A DNA stretch of 45,361 bases from JAFGJQ01 sp964586145 (GTDB lineage Bacteria > Planctomycetota > Phycisphaerae > UBA1845). The stretch spans positions 1 to 45,361 of the forward strand of contig CAZPHH010000033.1 in the NCBI GenBank assembly GCA_964586145.1. The letters are read 5' to 3'. Made by a program: the position numbers and the translations under genes. Shown here piece after piece: positions 7,032-17,258 of the stretch. The stretch's first letter is position 1. Every line of letters starts with the position of its first letter. Below the pieces are notes generated by a model. The model had not been told where the DNA came from. It searched no databases and saw only the letters and a program-made list of their open reading frames with translations.

Positions 7032-9131
7032 TCAGGGTGTCGCAACCGGCTCGGCCGGTTCCGCCGTTGACCGCAGATACCGGTCAAACCACGCCAGGTC
7101 CCATTCCATCTTGGCCTTGCGGTTTTTGTAGGTCGTCAGGCCGTGGCCTTCGCCTGGATACACCACCAGCTCCACCGGCACGTTCAGGTACCGATGCAGG
7201 GCACGGTGCAGGGCCCGGCTGTGGACCGGCGGACAGCGCTCATCCGCCCCGCCCACGTGGATCAGCGTGGGCGTCCTGATGCGGCCAAACCCGAACACGG
7301 GCGAGGCCTTCCGATAGGCGTCCGGCACCTCCCACGCCAGTCCCTGCATGTAGTTGATCACGTGCCCGGGCGTGTCCTCACTCGCCCACTGCAAGAGCAT
7401 GTCCGCGATCCCCGCCCCGCTGCTGGCCGCCTTGAACCGGTCCGTGTGGGTGATCAGGCAGTTCGTGAGGTAGCCGCCGTTGCTCCAGCCCATCACGCCC
7501 AGACGGGCCGGATCGGCAATCCCACGCTCGACCAGGGCGTCCACGCCTTTGAGGATGTCCTGCACCTCGATGTCATTCTCCCGGCCGATCAGCTCCCGGG
7601 TGAACTGCTCCCCATATCCGGTGGAGCCCCGGTAGTTCGGGCTGAACAGGGCGTATCCCTTGGCGGGCATCAAGGTCCGCCCGTAGATCCAGAACCGCAG
7701 CCGATACATTGTGGCCGCCGTGGGACCGCCGTGGACCTCCACGATGGTGGGCAGCGGGCCGTCGCCGGGCTTGTAATCCGGGGGCAGCTCCAGGATGCCC
7801 TCGCACCCCACGCCGTCGGCGCCCGCCCAACTCACGATCTGAACCTGGGGCAGCTTCCAGGTGCCCACCTGCGGGTTGACCCGCGTGATCCGGGTGAGCG
7901 AAGACGGGTCGGAACGATCCAGATCAGCGAAGTACACATCCGGCGGGTGGGTCAGCGTGCTCAGAACGCCCGCGACGCGCGTGCCGCTCTCGCTCACGCT
8001 GAACGAGTCGACCACGATGTCGCCGGGGGTCAACGGGACAGGTGTCCCAGGGTCGCCCGGACCGTCCGTCGAGATTCTGTAGACCCTCCGGCGAGCCTTC
8101 CACTCGCCCAGAAAGCACAGTTCGCGGGTCTGCCCGCGCCAGGCCAGGGCGCCTTCGCTGACATCCGGCTCCCCCGTCCACGCGGGGCGCTGAAGTTGAG
8201 GGGCCCCCTCCTTCCACTCCACGACGTACAGGCGAGTCGCGTAGCCGTCGAATGAGGTGGTGAACGCCAGCGCCTGCCCATCCGCCGCCCAGGCAAGATC
8301 CTGCATCCAGCCGTACGGAGAGGAGTGATCCAGTCTCCAATCCTCGGGGGTGACCGTCGTCATCTGCCCCGAGCCCACGTCCAGCACGTCCACCCGTGAC
8401 CAGCCCTCGTGGCTCAGCAGCGTGTCGTCCGGGGCCGTGATCATCGCGATGCGGCTCCCGTCGCGGGTCACCGCGAACTCGCGAATGAACCGCTTCGGGT
8501 CCACAATCATCTCCGCCCGCCAGCTCTCCAGGTCCAGTTTCCAGATTTGCGAAATCTTCGTAACGCCGTGCCCGTACTCCAGGTCCGCGAACTTCTCCCG
8601 CAGTTCCTTCCACTCCTCCTCAATGTGTTTCTCCGACACCAGGTAGTACAGCACCCTCCCGTCTGCCGAGAGCCGAAAAGCGTTCACGCCGTCCGGCACC
8701 CGGGTGACGGGCCGGGGCTCCCCGCCCTCCGCGGACACCCGCCAGACCTGCACGGAACCGTCCCGGGGCGGTTCGTCGTCGCCCGGCCGCACATGGTTGG
8801 ACAGGAAGTACACGAACTCCCCGTGCGGACCCCAGAGCGGGGAACGGTCAGCAGCCGGCTCGAAGGTCAGCCGTTGCCGCGCGCCAGTGGCACAGTCCGC
8901 GACCCACACATCCTGGTTTCGTTTCTCCCGGGGCGGCTCCCACCGTTGCTCCACATACGCCACCCGGGTCCCATCCGCCGACAGGACGCACTGGGAAATC
9001 ACCCCGATCGAGAAGTAATCCTCGACCTCGATCCTGTGATTCCGGTCGGCAGCCCCTGCACCCCGTGCCGGGGCCACCACCACCAAACCCAGGGCCAGCC
9101 ACAGACCCACGCGAAAACTCGACATCCGCAC
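7032..9131 (-). CDS. S9-family prolyl oligopeptidase/acylaminoacyl-peptidase, exported
   Basis: A 699-residue serine peptidase. The order is signal peptide (residues ~8-28, ending AGAADRN), a beta-propeller region with PD40/WD-like motifs (LSADGTRVAYVE, WAADGQALAFTT), then the alpha/beta-hydrolase domain from ~residue 440. The catalytic triad is Ser~550 in GWSNGGY, Asp~630 in GGADERCPP and His~663 in GEGHG; HGGPT forms the oxyanion region. It likely cleaves short peptides in the periplasm. GTG at 9131 is preferred over ATG at 9125 because the SD (GGAGGAGG) sits 7 nt from GTG but 13 nt from ATG. It is the first gene of a three-gene minus-strand operon. Confidence 0.93.
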   Translation of the reverse strand: MRMSSFRVGLWLALGLVVVAPARGAGAADRNHRIEVEDYFSIGVISQCVLSADGTRVAYVEQRWEPPREKRNQDVWVADCATGARQRLTFEPAADRSPLWGPHGEFVYFLSNHVRPGDDEPPRDGSVQVWRVSAEGGEPRPVTRVPDGVNAFRLSADGRVLYYLVSEKHIEEEWKELREKFADLEYGHGVTKISQIWKLDLESWRAEMIVDPKRFIREFAVTRDGSRIAMITAPDDTLLSHEGWSRVDVLDVGSGQMTTVTPEDWRLDHSSPYGWMQDLAWAADGQALAFTTSFDGYATRLYVVEWKEGAPQLQRPAWTGEPDVSEGALAWRGQTRELCFLGEWKARRRVYRISTDGPGDPGTPVPLTPGDIVVDSFSVSESGTRVAGVLSTLTHPPDVYFADLDRSDPSSLTRITRVNPQVGTWKLPQVQIVSWAGADGVGCEGILELPPDYKPGDGPLPTIVEVHGGPTAATMYRLRFWIYGRTLMPAKGYALFSPNYRGSTGYGEQFTRELIGRENDIEVQDILKGVDALVERGIADPARLGVMGWSNGGYLTNCLITHTDRFKAASSGAGIADMLLQWASEDTPGHVINYMQGLAWEVPDAYRKASPVFGFGRIRTPTLIHVGGADERCPPVHSRALHRALHRYLNVPVELVVYPGEGHGLTTYKNRKAKMEWDLAWFDRYLRSTAEPAEPVATP

Positions 9132-9536
9132 GCCTGCACCTCCTCCCTAAAGCAGCAGTCCACTTTTGTTATTGTGCCGGCGGATAGCGCGGCAAACAAG
9201 CTCCGGCAGCGTGCCACTGCCGCACCCATCCAGCCAGACACCCGGACCCCCGACCCTCCTGCCATGCAGGGTTGCCAGGCCTGATGGTCTTGCGTATGCT
9301 GTCGCGTTGCATTTGGCGTGGACAGACGGGGTTTACGCCGGCCGGAGCCGGGGGACCCAATGTTGTCGTGAGGCGGTCGTCCGGGAATCGAGGACTCGCG
9401 CAGAGCCGGACACCCTCGAGAAGACAAACAGGCGAGCCCTTCAACCTGCGGGGATCGTGTGTCCGATAATCCGTTGCGCACGGAGGGCCGTGGCGACCCC
9501 GGAACGAACGGGCGCGGGAGGCGTTTGAGGAAGCCG
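9132..9536. other. Divergent intergenic region, 405 bp
   Basis: This region separates the minus-strand S9 operon from the plus-strand TPR/alpha-CTD gene. I see no gene. A possible minus-strand promoter is TTGTTT (9199-9194) with a 17-nt spacer to CACAAT (9176-9171), giving a leader of about 30 nt before the GTG at 9131. No comparable plus-strand promoter is convincing. Confidence 0.4.
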
Positions 9537-10508
9537 ATGAACAGTGAATTGGCGGAAGTCGCGAAGCTGATTGACCAGGGAAACGTGGAAGACGCAGATC
9601 ACCGGTTGCAGGCGGCGCACTGTGCATCCGAAGAGCAGGGTGACGTGATGTACCTCAAGGCGTGGCTGGCCGAGCGACGCCATGAGTACGAGGCGGCCAT
9701 CGATCTGTATGAGGACGCTCTGGAGCACGACCCCGAACGCGGAGACGTGAAGTTCCGGCTCGCCTACCTGCTGGATCTGCGCGGCGAGACCGACCAGGCG
9801 ATCGAACTGTACGAAGACTGCACCGAGAGCCCCCCGGTGTCCGTGAACGCTCTGATCAACCTGGCGGTGCTGTACGAGGACATCGGCCAGTATGCCGACG
9901 CGGAGCAGTGCCTCGAGCGGATTCTGGCGGAACACCCCAACCACGCGCGGGCCCGGCTCTTTCTTCGAGACGTGCGGTCCGCCCAGGACCAGTATTACGA
10001 CGAAGAGATGGAACGGGCCCGCAAGGAGCACAACGCCGTTCTCGACACGCCCGTCAGCGATTTCGAGCTCAGCGTACGCAGCCGCAACTGCCTCAAGCAG
10101 ATGAACATCAACACGCTGGGCGACCTGCTGCGGATCACGGAGGCGGAGTTGCTGGCGTACAAGAACTTCGGCGAGACCTCCCTCAATGAAATCAAGGCCA
10201 TGCTCCGCCAGAAGGGGCTGCGCCTCGGTCAATTGCTCGAAGAGCCGCAGGGAGAGTTGCTGGCCATCCGCAAGCCGCCTGTCTCCCAGGGCGACCCGGA
10301 CATCGTCTCGCGTTCGGTGACGGAACTCGAATTGTCCGCCCGCTCGCGCAAGTGCCTGCAGCGGCTGGGCATTAGCACCCTCGGAGAACTGTCGTCCCGA
10401 TCGGAACAGGAGCTGCTGTCCATCAAGAACTTCGGCCAGACGTCGCTGAATGAGATCAAGCGCCGCTTGACCGAGCTGGGAATGTCCTTGCGGGCAACAC
10501 CGCGGTAG
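9537..10508 (+). CDS. TPR protein with two RNA polymerase alpha-CTD-like domains
   Basis: A 323-residue acidic cytoplasmic protein. Residues ~1-160 are TPR units (for example EYEAAIDLYEDALEHDPERGDVKFRL cut short, and AVLYEDIGQYADAEQCLERIL). Two copies of the alpha-CTD fold follow: first FELSVRSRNCLKQMNI..LLAYKNFGETSLNEIK, then LELSARSRKCLQRLGI..LLSIKNFGQTSLNEIK. Both keep the R-x-x-x-C-L and NFG-x-x-S-L-x-E-I-K signatures that in RNA polymerase alpha contact DNA UP elements and activators. ATG 9537 is chosen for its GAGG at 9527-9530; the frame is open 26 codons further upstream but that part is unstructured. A role in transcription is inference. SpoIID gene follows 87 nt later. Confidence 0.88.
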   Translation: MNSELAEVAKLIDQGNVEDADHRLQAAHCASEEQGDVMYLKAWLAERRHEYEAAIDLYEDALEHDPERGDVKFRLAYLLDLRGETDQAIELYEDCTESPPVSVNALINLAVLYEDIGQYADAEQCLERILAEHPNHARARLFLRDVRSAQDQYYDEEMERARKEHNAVLDTPVSDFELSVRSRNCLKQMNINTLGDLLRITEAELLAYKNFGETSLNEIKAMLRQKGLRLGQLLEEPQGELLAIRKPPVSQGDPDIVSRSVTELELSARSRKCLQRLGISTLGELSSRSEQELLSIKNFGQTSLNEIKRRLTELGMSLRATPR

Positions 10509-10595
10509 ATCGGCCGGCGGTCTCGCCATGCGCCTCCGACGCGGGGGCTCGGCCGAATCGCACCGGTGCAAACAGCGCCCGACGGAGCGTGCAAC

Positions 10596-11858
10596 ATGGA
10601 TCACCGACGATTCACCCTCGCCTGCACACTCGCCGTGGCCGCCCTGATGGGCGGAAGCTGCCGCGAACGGGCGCGCAGCCCGCTCGAACTGCCCGACCAG
10701 GCCCGGGCCGGTGTGAACGTCCGCGATGTTCGCGTCCTGATTCTGGAAGCCGCAAACGAGTTTCAGATCCGCATCAACGGACCCTACGAGATTCGGAGTC
10801 CCTCCACTGGCGTGCTCGCCGAGGGAGAGGGCCTTCCCTGGACCAAGGTCTCCCGGACCACCGGCGACTTTGTCATCGGCGATCGGCGATGGACGACCGC
10901 CGCCATTGAAATTGCGCCTCGCGCCAACACCGCCGTCCACGTCTCCCGCCTGCAAGGCGGCGTCTGGAGCGGGCCCCTGGCCTACCCCGGTGTCATCCGG
11001 TGCCTGCGGCGCACCGCCACCACGATGGACGTTCTGAACCTCGTGGAGATCGAGCAGTACGTCGCCGGCGTGATTGCCTGTGAGTTGTACGCATCGTTCC
11101 ATCCGGAGGCGTTTCGCGCCCAAGCCGTCGCGGCCCGCACGTATGCGCTCTACCAGATGGCCAGGCAGGCCAAGGCCGACTACGACGTTAAGGCCACCCA
11201 GGCCTCCCAGGTCTACGGCGGCATCCCCACCGGACCCGCGGGCCGAAAGGCCTACGAGGCCGTGAATCACACGCGCGGCATCGTCTGCACATGGTCGTCA
11301 CCCGCCGGAGAGCGGATCTTCTGCACATTCTACTCCGCGGCGTGCGGCGGACGGACGCAGGCGGCCTCTTACGTTTTCAACACGAAGGATATCCCACCGC
11401 TGGCCGGCGGCGTCCGCTGTGAGTACTGCCAGGCCGCCGAGGGCAAGAGCCAGGCGTATCGCTGGCCCGCCACGTCCATCGAGAAGGCCGAATTGACCCA
11501 ACGGCTGGCCGCCCGGTACGGCTCCGTCCGGTCCATTGGCGCGATCGACCGCGTCGAGGTGGTCGACCGAACAAGCGGGGGACGCCCCGCCACGCTACGC
11601 CTGATCGGACAGAGTGGGCGCCACACCACCCTCAAGGCCGAGGAATTCCGCCTTGCCGTCGGCACAAGGACGATGCGCAGCACAAACTGCACCATCGTCG
11701 ACGAGCCGGGCACGGTCCGATTCACCCACGGGAAAGGCAACGGCCACGGGGTGGGCCTGTGCCAGTGGGGCATGGAAGGGCAGGCCAACCTCGGGCGAAA
11801 AGCTGGGCAGATTCTCCTGTTCTACTACCCTGGCTGCCACCTCACCCGGGCGTACTAG
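10596..11858 (+). CDS. SpoIID/LytB-domain lipoprotein
   Basis: A 420-residue exported protein. A signal with a lipobox-like GGSC lies at residues ~17-22. The SpoIID domain begins around residue 145: VEIEQYVAGVIACEL, then HPEAFRAQAVAARTYAL, the Cys-containing FYSAACGGRTQ, and the C-terminal GNGHGVGLCQWGMEGQA followed by LLFYYPG. SpoIID proteins are lytic transglycosylases acting on denuded peptidoglycan; non-sporulating bacteria carry homologues such as LytB-like amidase enhancers. The catalytic Glu is plausibly in the IACELY segment. ATG 10596 follows GGAG at about 8 nt; an upstream in-frame start at 10566 lacks an SD. It probably remodels the cell wall, which is of interest in a planctomycete with thin peptidoglycan. 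Confidence 0.9.
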   Translation: MDHRRFTLACTLAVAALMGGSCRERARSPLELPDQARAGVNVRDVRVLILEAANEFQIRINGPYEIRSPSTGVLAEGEGLPWTKVSRTTGDFVIGDRRWTTAAIEIAPRANTAVHVSRLQGGVWSGPLAYPGVIRCLRRTATTMDVLNLVEIEQYVAGVIACELYASFHPEAFRAQAVAARTYALYQMARQAKADYDVKATQASQVYGGIPTGPAGRKAYEAVNHTRGIVCTWSSPAGERIFCTFYSAACGGRTQAASYVFNTKDIPPLAGGVRCEYCQAAEGKSQAYRWPATSIEKAELTQRLAARYGSVRSIGAIDRVEVVDRTSGGRPATLRLIGQSGRHTTLKAEEFRLAVGTRTMRSTNCTIVDEPGTVRFTHGKGNGHGVGLCQWGMEGQANLGRKAGQILLFYYPGCHLTRAY

Positions 11859-12066
11859 GCCTCCTCGCCCCCATCCCGGAACCCCGCTCCCGTCCTGCCT
11901 CGCACCCGGACCCTACCGGTTCGGAGGCTCGAATTCCTGCCAATTTCTCTGGAAAATACTCTGGCAAACTGCTGGACAAGTCGCGAGAATCGTCTCTCGG
12001 CTAGGCCTGAGAGGTGCCCGGCCTCCGGGACCCACCCAGGTCAATTCTGCAAAAGGAGTATGCGCC

Positions 12067-12531
12067 ATGGCCAAGAAGAAGAGGAAAACAGCGAAGAAGA
12101 AAGCCGCGAAGAAGAAAGGAGCAAAGAAGAAAAAAGCTCCGAAGAAAGGCAAGAAGGCCAAGAAAGGCAAGAAGGCCAAGAAAGCCAAGAAGGCCAAGAA
12201 AGCCAAGAAGGTCAAGAAGGCGAAGAAAGCCAAGAAGGCCAAAGCGGCGAAGGCCAAGCCCAAGAAGGCCAAGAAGAAACGCAAGCCGAATCCGGCATTC
12301 ATGCGTCCGCTCATGCCGTCGCCGGAACTGGCGGAGGTCGTCGGCAAGGCGCCCCTCCCGCGGGCCGGCGTCGTGCAGAAGCTCTGGGCCTACATCCGCA
12401 AGAACGGATTGCAGGACCAGGCCAACCGCCGCATGATCAACGCCGACGACAAACTCAAGGCCGTCTTCAAGGGCAAGTCGCAGGTCAGCATGTTCGAAAT
12501 GAACAAGCTGGTCGCCGCGCACCTCACCTGA
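12067..12531 (+). CDS. SWIB-domain protein with histone-H1-like lysine tail
   Basis: A 154-residue basic protein. Residues 1-~78 are almost only Lys, Ala, Gly and Pro, in KKAK-type repeats like eukaryotic H1 and bacterial Hc1/AlgP tails. Residues ~84-154 are a full SWIB/MDM2 domain: SPELAEVVGKAPLPRAGVVQ, LWAYIRKNGLQD, INADDKLKAVF, MFEMNKLVAAHL. SWIB domains occur in eukaryotic chromatin remodellers and, in bacteria, mainly in Chlamydiae and Planctomycetes. The tail should bind DNA, so a nucleoid-organising role is inferred. ATG 12067 has AAGGAG 8 nt upstream. The repeat region is built from 9-bp AAGAAGGCC-like units and is prone to length change. Confidence 0.92.
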   Translation: MAKKKRKTAKKKAAKKKGAKKKKAPKKGKKAKKGKKAKKAKKAKKAKKVKKAKKAKKAKAAKAKPKKAKKKRKPNPAFMRPLMPSPELAEVVGKAPLPRAGVVQKLWAYIRKNGLQDQANRRMINADDKLKAVFKGKSQVSMFEMNKLVAAHLT

Positions 12532-12550
12532 CCTGGTGTTGTGCAGCGCA

Positions 12551-12604
12551 AAACGGGCAGACGCGTTGGGGGACAACCCGGTCCACTGACGCGTCTGCCC
12601 GTTT
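12551..12604. terminator. Bidirectional terminator hairpin
   Basis: A perfect 16-bp inverted repeat: AAACGGGCAGACGCGT (12551-12566) and ACGCGTCTGCCCGTTT (12589-12604), loop 22 nt. It lies between the converging SWIB gene (plus) and microprotein gene (minus) and ends in A/T on both sides, so it can stop transcription in both directions. Confidence 0.85.
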
Positions 12605-12647
12605 GTTCCGGCAGATCGAATGCCGTCTGGCTGACCGCCACGGCCAA

Positions 12648-12752
12648 TCAGAAGAACCCGCCAAACATCCAGATCAACACGTTCCCCACACAGCTTCCGT
12701 TAATAAGTGTGCCGGTCATGGTCAGGGCCACCAGTAACGCCTTCTTCTTCAT
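12648..12752 (-). CDS. 34-residue lipoprotein-like microprotein
   Basis: MKKKALLVALTMTG is a classic short signal start, with a lipobox-like NGSC at residues ~18-21 and a hydrophobic tail ending MFGGFF. ATG 12752 has GGAGA about 10 nt upstream on the minus strand. The architecture (basic start, signal, Cys, hydrophobic tail with GGF) matches the 52-residue product at 2677-2519, whose tail ends GGFMGP. Both are followed by strong hairpins, which supports real expression. The function is unknown. The small size makes the call moderate. Confidence 0.5.
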   Translation of the reverse strand: MKKKALLVALTMTGTLINGSCVGNVLIWMFGGFF

Positions 12753-12900
12753 GGTTTGTCCATCTCCGCAGGTTCCGTAACTCGTCTCCGGTTCGTCCGG
12801 CCTCGCACGGGCGAACGGCGGGCCGACAGGCATTCTCCCCGTCCGTCTCGTTCGTGCAAGTCGCCGCCGCCACACGCCCGAACGACAGGCACGGAGCCCG

Positions 12901-14361
12901 TCACGTCCCATCCCCAGGCGTACGATCGGTTCCCCACGGTCGCGAGGCGGGCGTGGCTCGTGCCCCCAGGTTCGCCCGCACCGCATGCGGGGCATAGCTG
13001 ATCACGATCCAACCGTCCGTCACCGCCAGCGCAGGACCCAGGAGCCCGACCTGAACGTACCACACCCCGTCCGGGTCCCGCCGCAGCACCGGCGCCCACG
13101 GGCTCGGTGGTGCAGCATCCGGCGCCGGGGCAGACGCGCGTTGAACCGCTCCCAGAATCCGGTCCACGGCACGCCCGACCGTCTGCGTCGGACCGTCGGT
13201 CTCCACCAGCACCGTGCAGAACAGCGGGATGCCCAACGGATGCGGAGGATGGTCGTGGAGAATGACAACCTCGCCAAACAGCTCGAGGAAGTCCGATTCC
13301 GCCGACCAGTCACCGCCCGCCACGACGCGGTCCCACGCCCGCGCCCACGCCTCCTGCGCGGACGGACTCTGTGAAGCCAGGTACGCCCGCACGCCACGGC
13401 GGATCAAATCCGACCCCGACACGGCCAGCACCGCCGCCCGACTCGCGCCCGCGGGCACGAACCGCTCCCACGGACGCCGTGCCGACCTGGATACCGTGAT
13501 CGGAATCAGCCGGTCCCCGTCCGGCATCCGCAGAAATGAACAGGCCTCCACGAACCGGCCGTCCAGCCCGACCCCCCAGTACCCCCGCTGTAACGCATCC
13601 AGTCGCAGCGCGGCCAACACGTCGCGAGTGGTCCCCTCCATCATCGCTCCCAGTTGGCCGCGCAGGCGAACCGCGTCCACGTGGATTTCCAGGAAGGGAT
13701 GCGAGGCCCCACACGCACTCCTCGCGGCACGCAACCACGGGTCCTCCGCCAGGGACGCCTTCGAATCGCGGACCACGCGGGCAATCCGCCCAAAGGAACC
13801 CGCCCCCACGCCCACGATAAAGAACTCGTCCGCGACGCCCCATTCAAACACCCATCCCGGCAACCGTTCATCCGACAAGCGATGGACGGCCAGCTCATCC
13901 ACGCTGCGCTGCTCCATCACGGAGTGTGATCGGTCCGTGTAGAGGTTCAGCAGCTCCTGAATGCGCCGTGCCACCGGCTCCGGATTCGACCCGGTCGCAA
14001 ACACCAGCGCTCCCTCCAGCCGCCGCAGCCGATGCCCGCCGCCGGGCAGCGCAGCAGCCTCCACATCCAGCAGAATCGCCGCCGCCGGATACCGAGAAAG
14101 CAACGGCAACGAGCCGATTACGTCCGCCACGACACGCGAGTCGGCGCTCATCTCTCCCGCCAGCCCCAACTGACGCGCCTGCCGCAGCAGCATCGCCACA
14201 ACGTCCCAGCCGCCCCCCGCAGACGCGCCGGGCCCGGATGAGGCCGCCGGCGAATCAAGGATGATTGCGGCCGCGGCCTCGCCCGGAATCACTCCGGCCA
14301 GGTCCGCCGGCCGCGTCGTCGGAACCGCCGCGCCCAGAAACAACGTGAGTGCAACCATCAT
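12901..14361 (-). CDS. Exported protein of unknown function (DUF3352-like)
   Basis: A 486-residue product with an N-terminal signal (MMVALTLFLGAAVP). The mature protein is Ala/Val-rich with alternating strands and helices, reminiscent of the DUF3352 type of exported planctomycetal proteins that begin with a segment like LAGVIPGEAAAAIILDSP; this resemblance is a visual impression. There are no catalytic motifs I recognise. It overlaps the metallophosphoesterase gene upstream by ATGA (14361-14358), implying translational coupling and a shared process. A second ATG (14358) would be an equally good start. The C-terminus is a disordered Pro/Thr/Gly tail. Confidence 0.72.
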   Translation of the reverse strand: MMVALTLFLGAAVPTTRPADLAGVIPGEAAAAIILDSPAASSGPGASAGGGWDVVAMLLRQARQLGLAGEMSADSRVVADVIGSLPLLSRYPAAAILLDVEAAALPGGGHRLRRLEGALVFATGSNPEPVARRIQELLNLYTDRSHSVMEQRSVDELAVHRLSDERLPGWVFEWGVADEFFIVGVGAGSFGRIARVVRDSKASLAEDPWLRAARSACGASHPFLEIHVDAVRLRGQLGAMMEGTTRDVLAALRLDALQRGYWGVGLDGRFVEACSFLRMPDGDRLIPITVSRSARRPWERFVPAGASRAAVLAVSGSDLIRRGVRAYLASQSPSAQEAWARAWDRVVAGGDWSAESDFLELFGEVVILHDHPPHPLGIPLFCTVLVETDGPTQTVGRAVDRILGAVQRASAPAPDAAPPSPWAPVLRRDPDGVWYVQVGLLGPALAVTDGWIVISYAPHAVRANLGARATPASRPWGTDRTPGDGT

Positions 14362-15515
14362 CGCGGAATCAGCGTCAACAGAGACATCTCAGGCGGACAG
14401 AACAACCGCACGCGCGGCGACATGCCCCGCTCATGCCCGACGCCGCGGCTGACGTACGTGTACACGCCGTTCACCCGCGTCAACCCGCCGGCGGCCGTCG
14501 CGCGGGGGGCCTGACACGCCGTCACCAACGGCCCCAATCCGGGAATCTGCACCTGCCCCCCGTGCGCGTGCCCGGATACGACCAGGTCCACGCCGTCTCC
14601 GGCCCGCAAGCCTAGCACCACGTCCGGCGTGTGGGAAACCAGAATCCGGGCGTCACAGTCCCTCATCTCGCCAAGCGCCCGGACGGCCCCCTCGGCCGCC
14701 GGCCCGGCAAACCAGAACTCCACGCCCCCGATGGCCAGTGTCCGGCCGCCGACCCGAACCCGCGTCACTTCGTTGTCCAGCAGACGGATGGCCGTTCCCT
14801 CAAACATCCGCAGCAGATTCCTGCGGTCATCGATATTCCCCTGCACGGCGTGGACCCCGCCCGGCGCATCGAGCCGGGCCAGAAGCTCTCGCAGGGCCGG
14901 AAGTTCCTGCTCAAACATCCCCGGCGCCGGCTGGAAGAAGTCGCCCGGCAACAGGATGATGTCCGGGCGAAGCGACAGCAGCCGATCGACCGCCTGACGC
15001 TCGTACTCGGTCACCCGATCCGTCTGAAGATCGGCGAGCACCCCTACACGAATCGGCGGCCCGGCGGGGCTCCCACGAAGAATCGGGACCTCCACCGCCT
15101 CCACCACGAGTCGGTACGGTTCCACGAAGGTCGCCCGCACGGTCACCGGGATGGTCAGCAGGCAAAACCCGGCCAGCACCACCACCGGAACGCTGAACGG
15201 ACGCGGACCGCCCCTCCATCGAGCGACCACCGCCCCCGCCACAATGGCCAGGGCGAACGCCGGCGCCAGCACGGCCACAACCCCGTACACAAGGTGCGCC
15301 AGACCGAAAAACCGGACCCCAAGAAGCACGTGCAACGGCAACTTTGCCGCAAACAGCACCGACCCGGCCGCCGCGGCGGCCAGCACGTGTGACAGGCGAA
15401 CATACGGGTTGCGACCCACGCGACGCGAAACCCGCCCACACCAGGCCAGCACCAGCCCGACAACCAGCCCGTCAAGCAGGGTTGAGAAGACCAGGATAGC
15501 TGTCCAGCCCCTCAT
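14358..15515 (-). CDS. Membrane-anchored YkuE-like metallophosphoesterase with altered metal motifs
   Basis: A 385-residue protein with four or more N-terminal membrane helices (residues ~5-25, 40-60, 65-95, 105-130) and a calcineurin-like phosphoesterase domain from ~residue 155. Motifs in order: LADLQTD, LLPGDFF, VQGNIDD, VSHTPD, SGHAHGGQVQIP, then GVGHERGMSP and a C-terminal PPE. Compared with the family pattern D-x-H, GD, GNH(D/E), H, GHTHGG, the His of motif I is Gln and the His after GN is Ile, while the remaining ligands are kept. Relatives hydrolyse lipid pyrophosphates such as UDP-diacylglucosamine; the substitutions make that uncertain here. It is coupled to the downstream exported protein by ATGA. 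Confidence 0.88.
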   Translation of the reverse strand: MRGWTAILVFSTLLDGLVVGLVLAWCGRVSRRVGRNPYVRLSHVLAAAAAGSVLFAAKLPLHVLLGVRFFGLAHLVYGVVAVLAPAFALAIVAGAVVARWRGGPRPFSVPVVVLAGFCLLTIPVTVRATFVEPYRLVVEAVEVPILRGSPAGPPIRVGVLADLQTDRVTEYERQAVDRLLSLRPDIILLPGDFFQPAPGMFEQELPALRELLARLDAPGGVHAVQGNIDDRRNLLRMFEGTAIRLLDNEVTRVRVGGRTLAIGGVEFWFAGPAAEGAVRALGEMRDCDARILVSHTPDVVLGLRAGDGVDLVVSGHAHGGQVQIPGLGPLVTACQAPRATAAGGLTRVNGVYTYVSRGVGHERGMSPRVRLFCPPEMSLLTLIPR

Positions 15516-15592
15516 GCCAGGTCATACGAACCAGCGAGCCCCGGGTTCGCCGTGGCACGGGGCCGCCCTGGCCGCCCTCTTCTCACTCTCCA

Positions 15593-17218
<1,626 letters not shown>

Positions 17219-17258
17219 ACGCCGCCCCCGACGGCGCCGCTCCTTGCACAGCCCCTCC

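Noticed and set aside
9441..11270. 609-codon minus-strand frame opposite the TPR/alpha-CTD and SpoIID genes
   Set aside because: No motif, and both genes on the plus strand have clear families.
12067..12300. Periodic AAG/GCC repeats looked like a CRISPR-like or satellite array
   Set aside because: Units are 9 bp without spacers and encode a Lys/Ala tail within a SWIB protein, so they are coding repeats.
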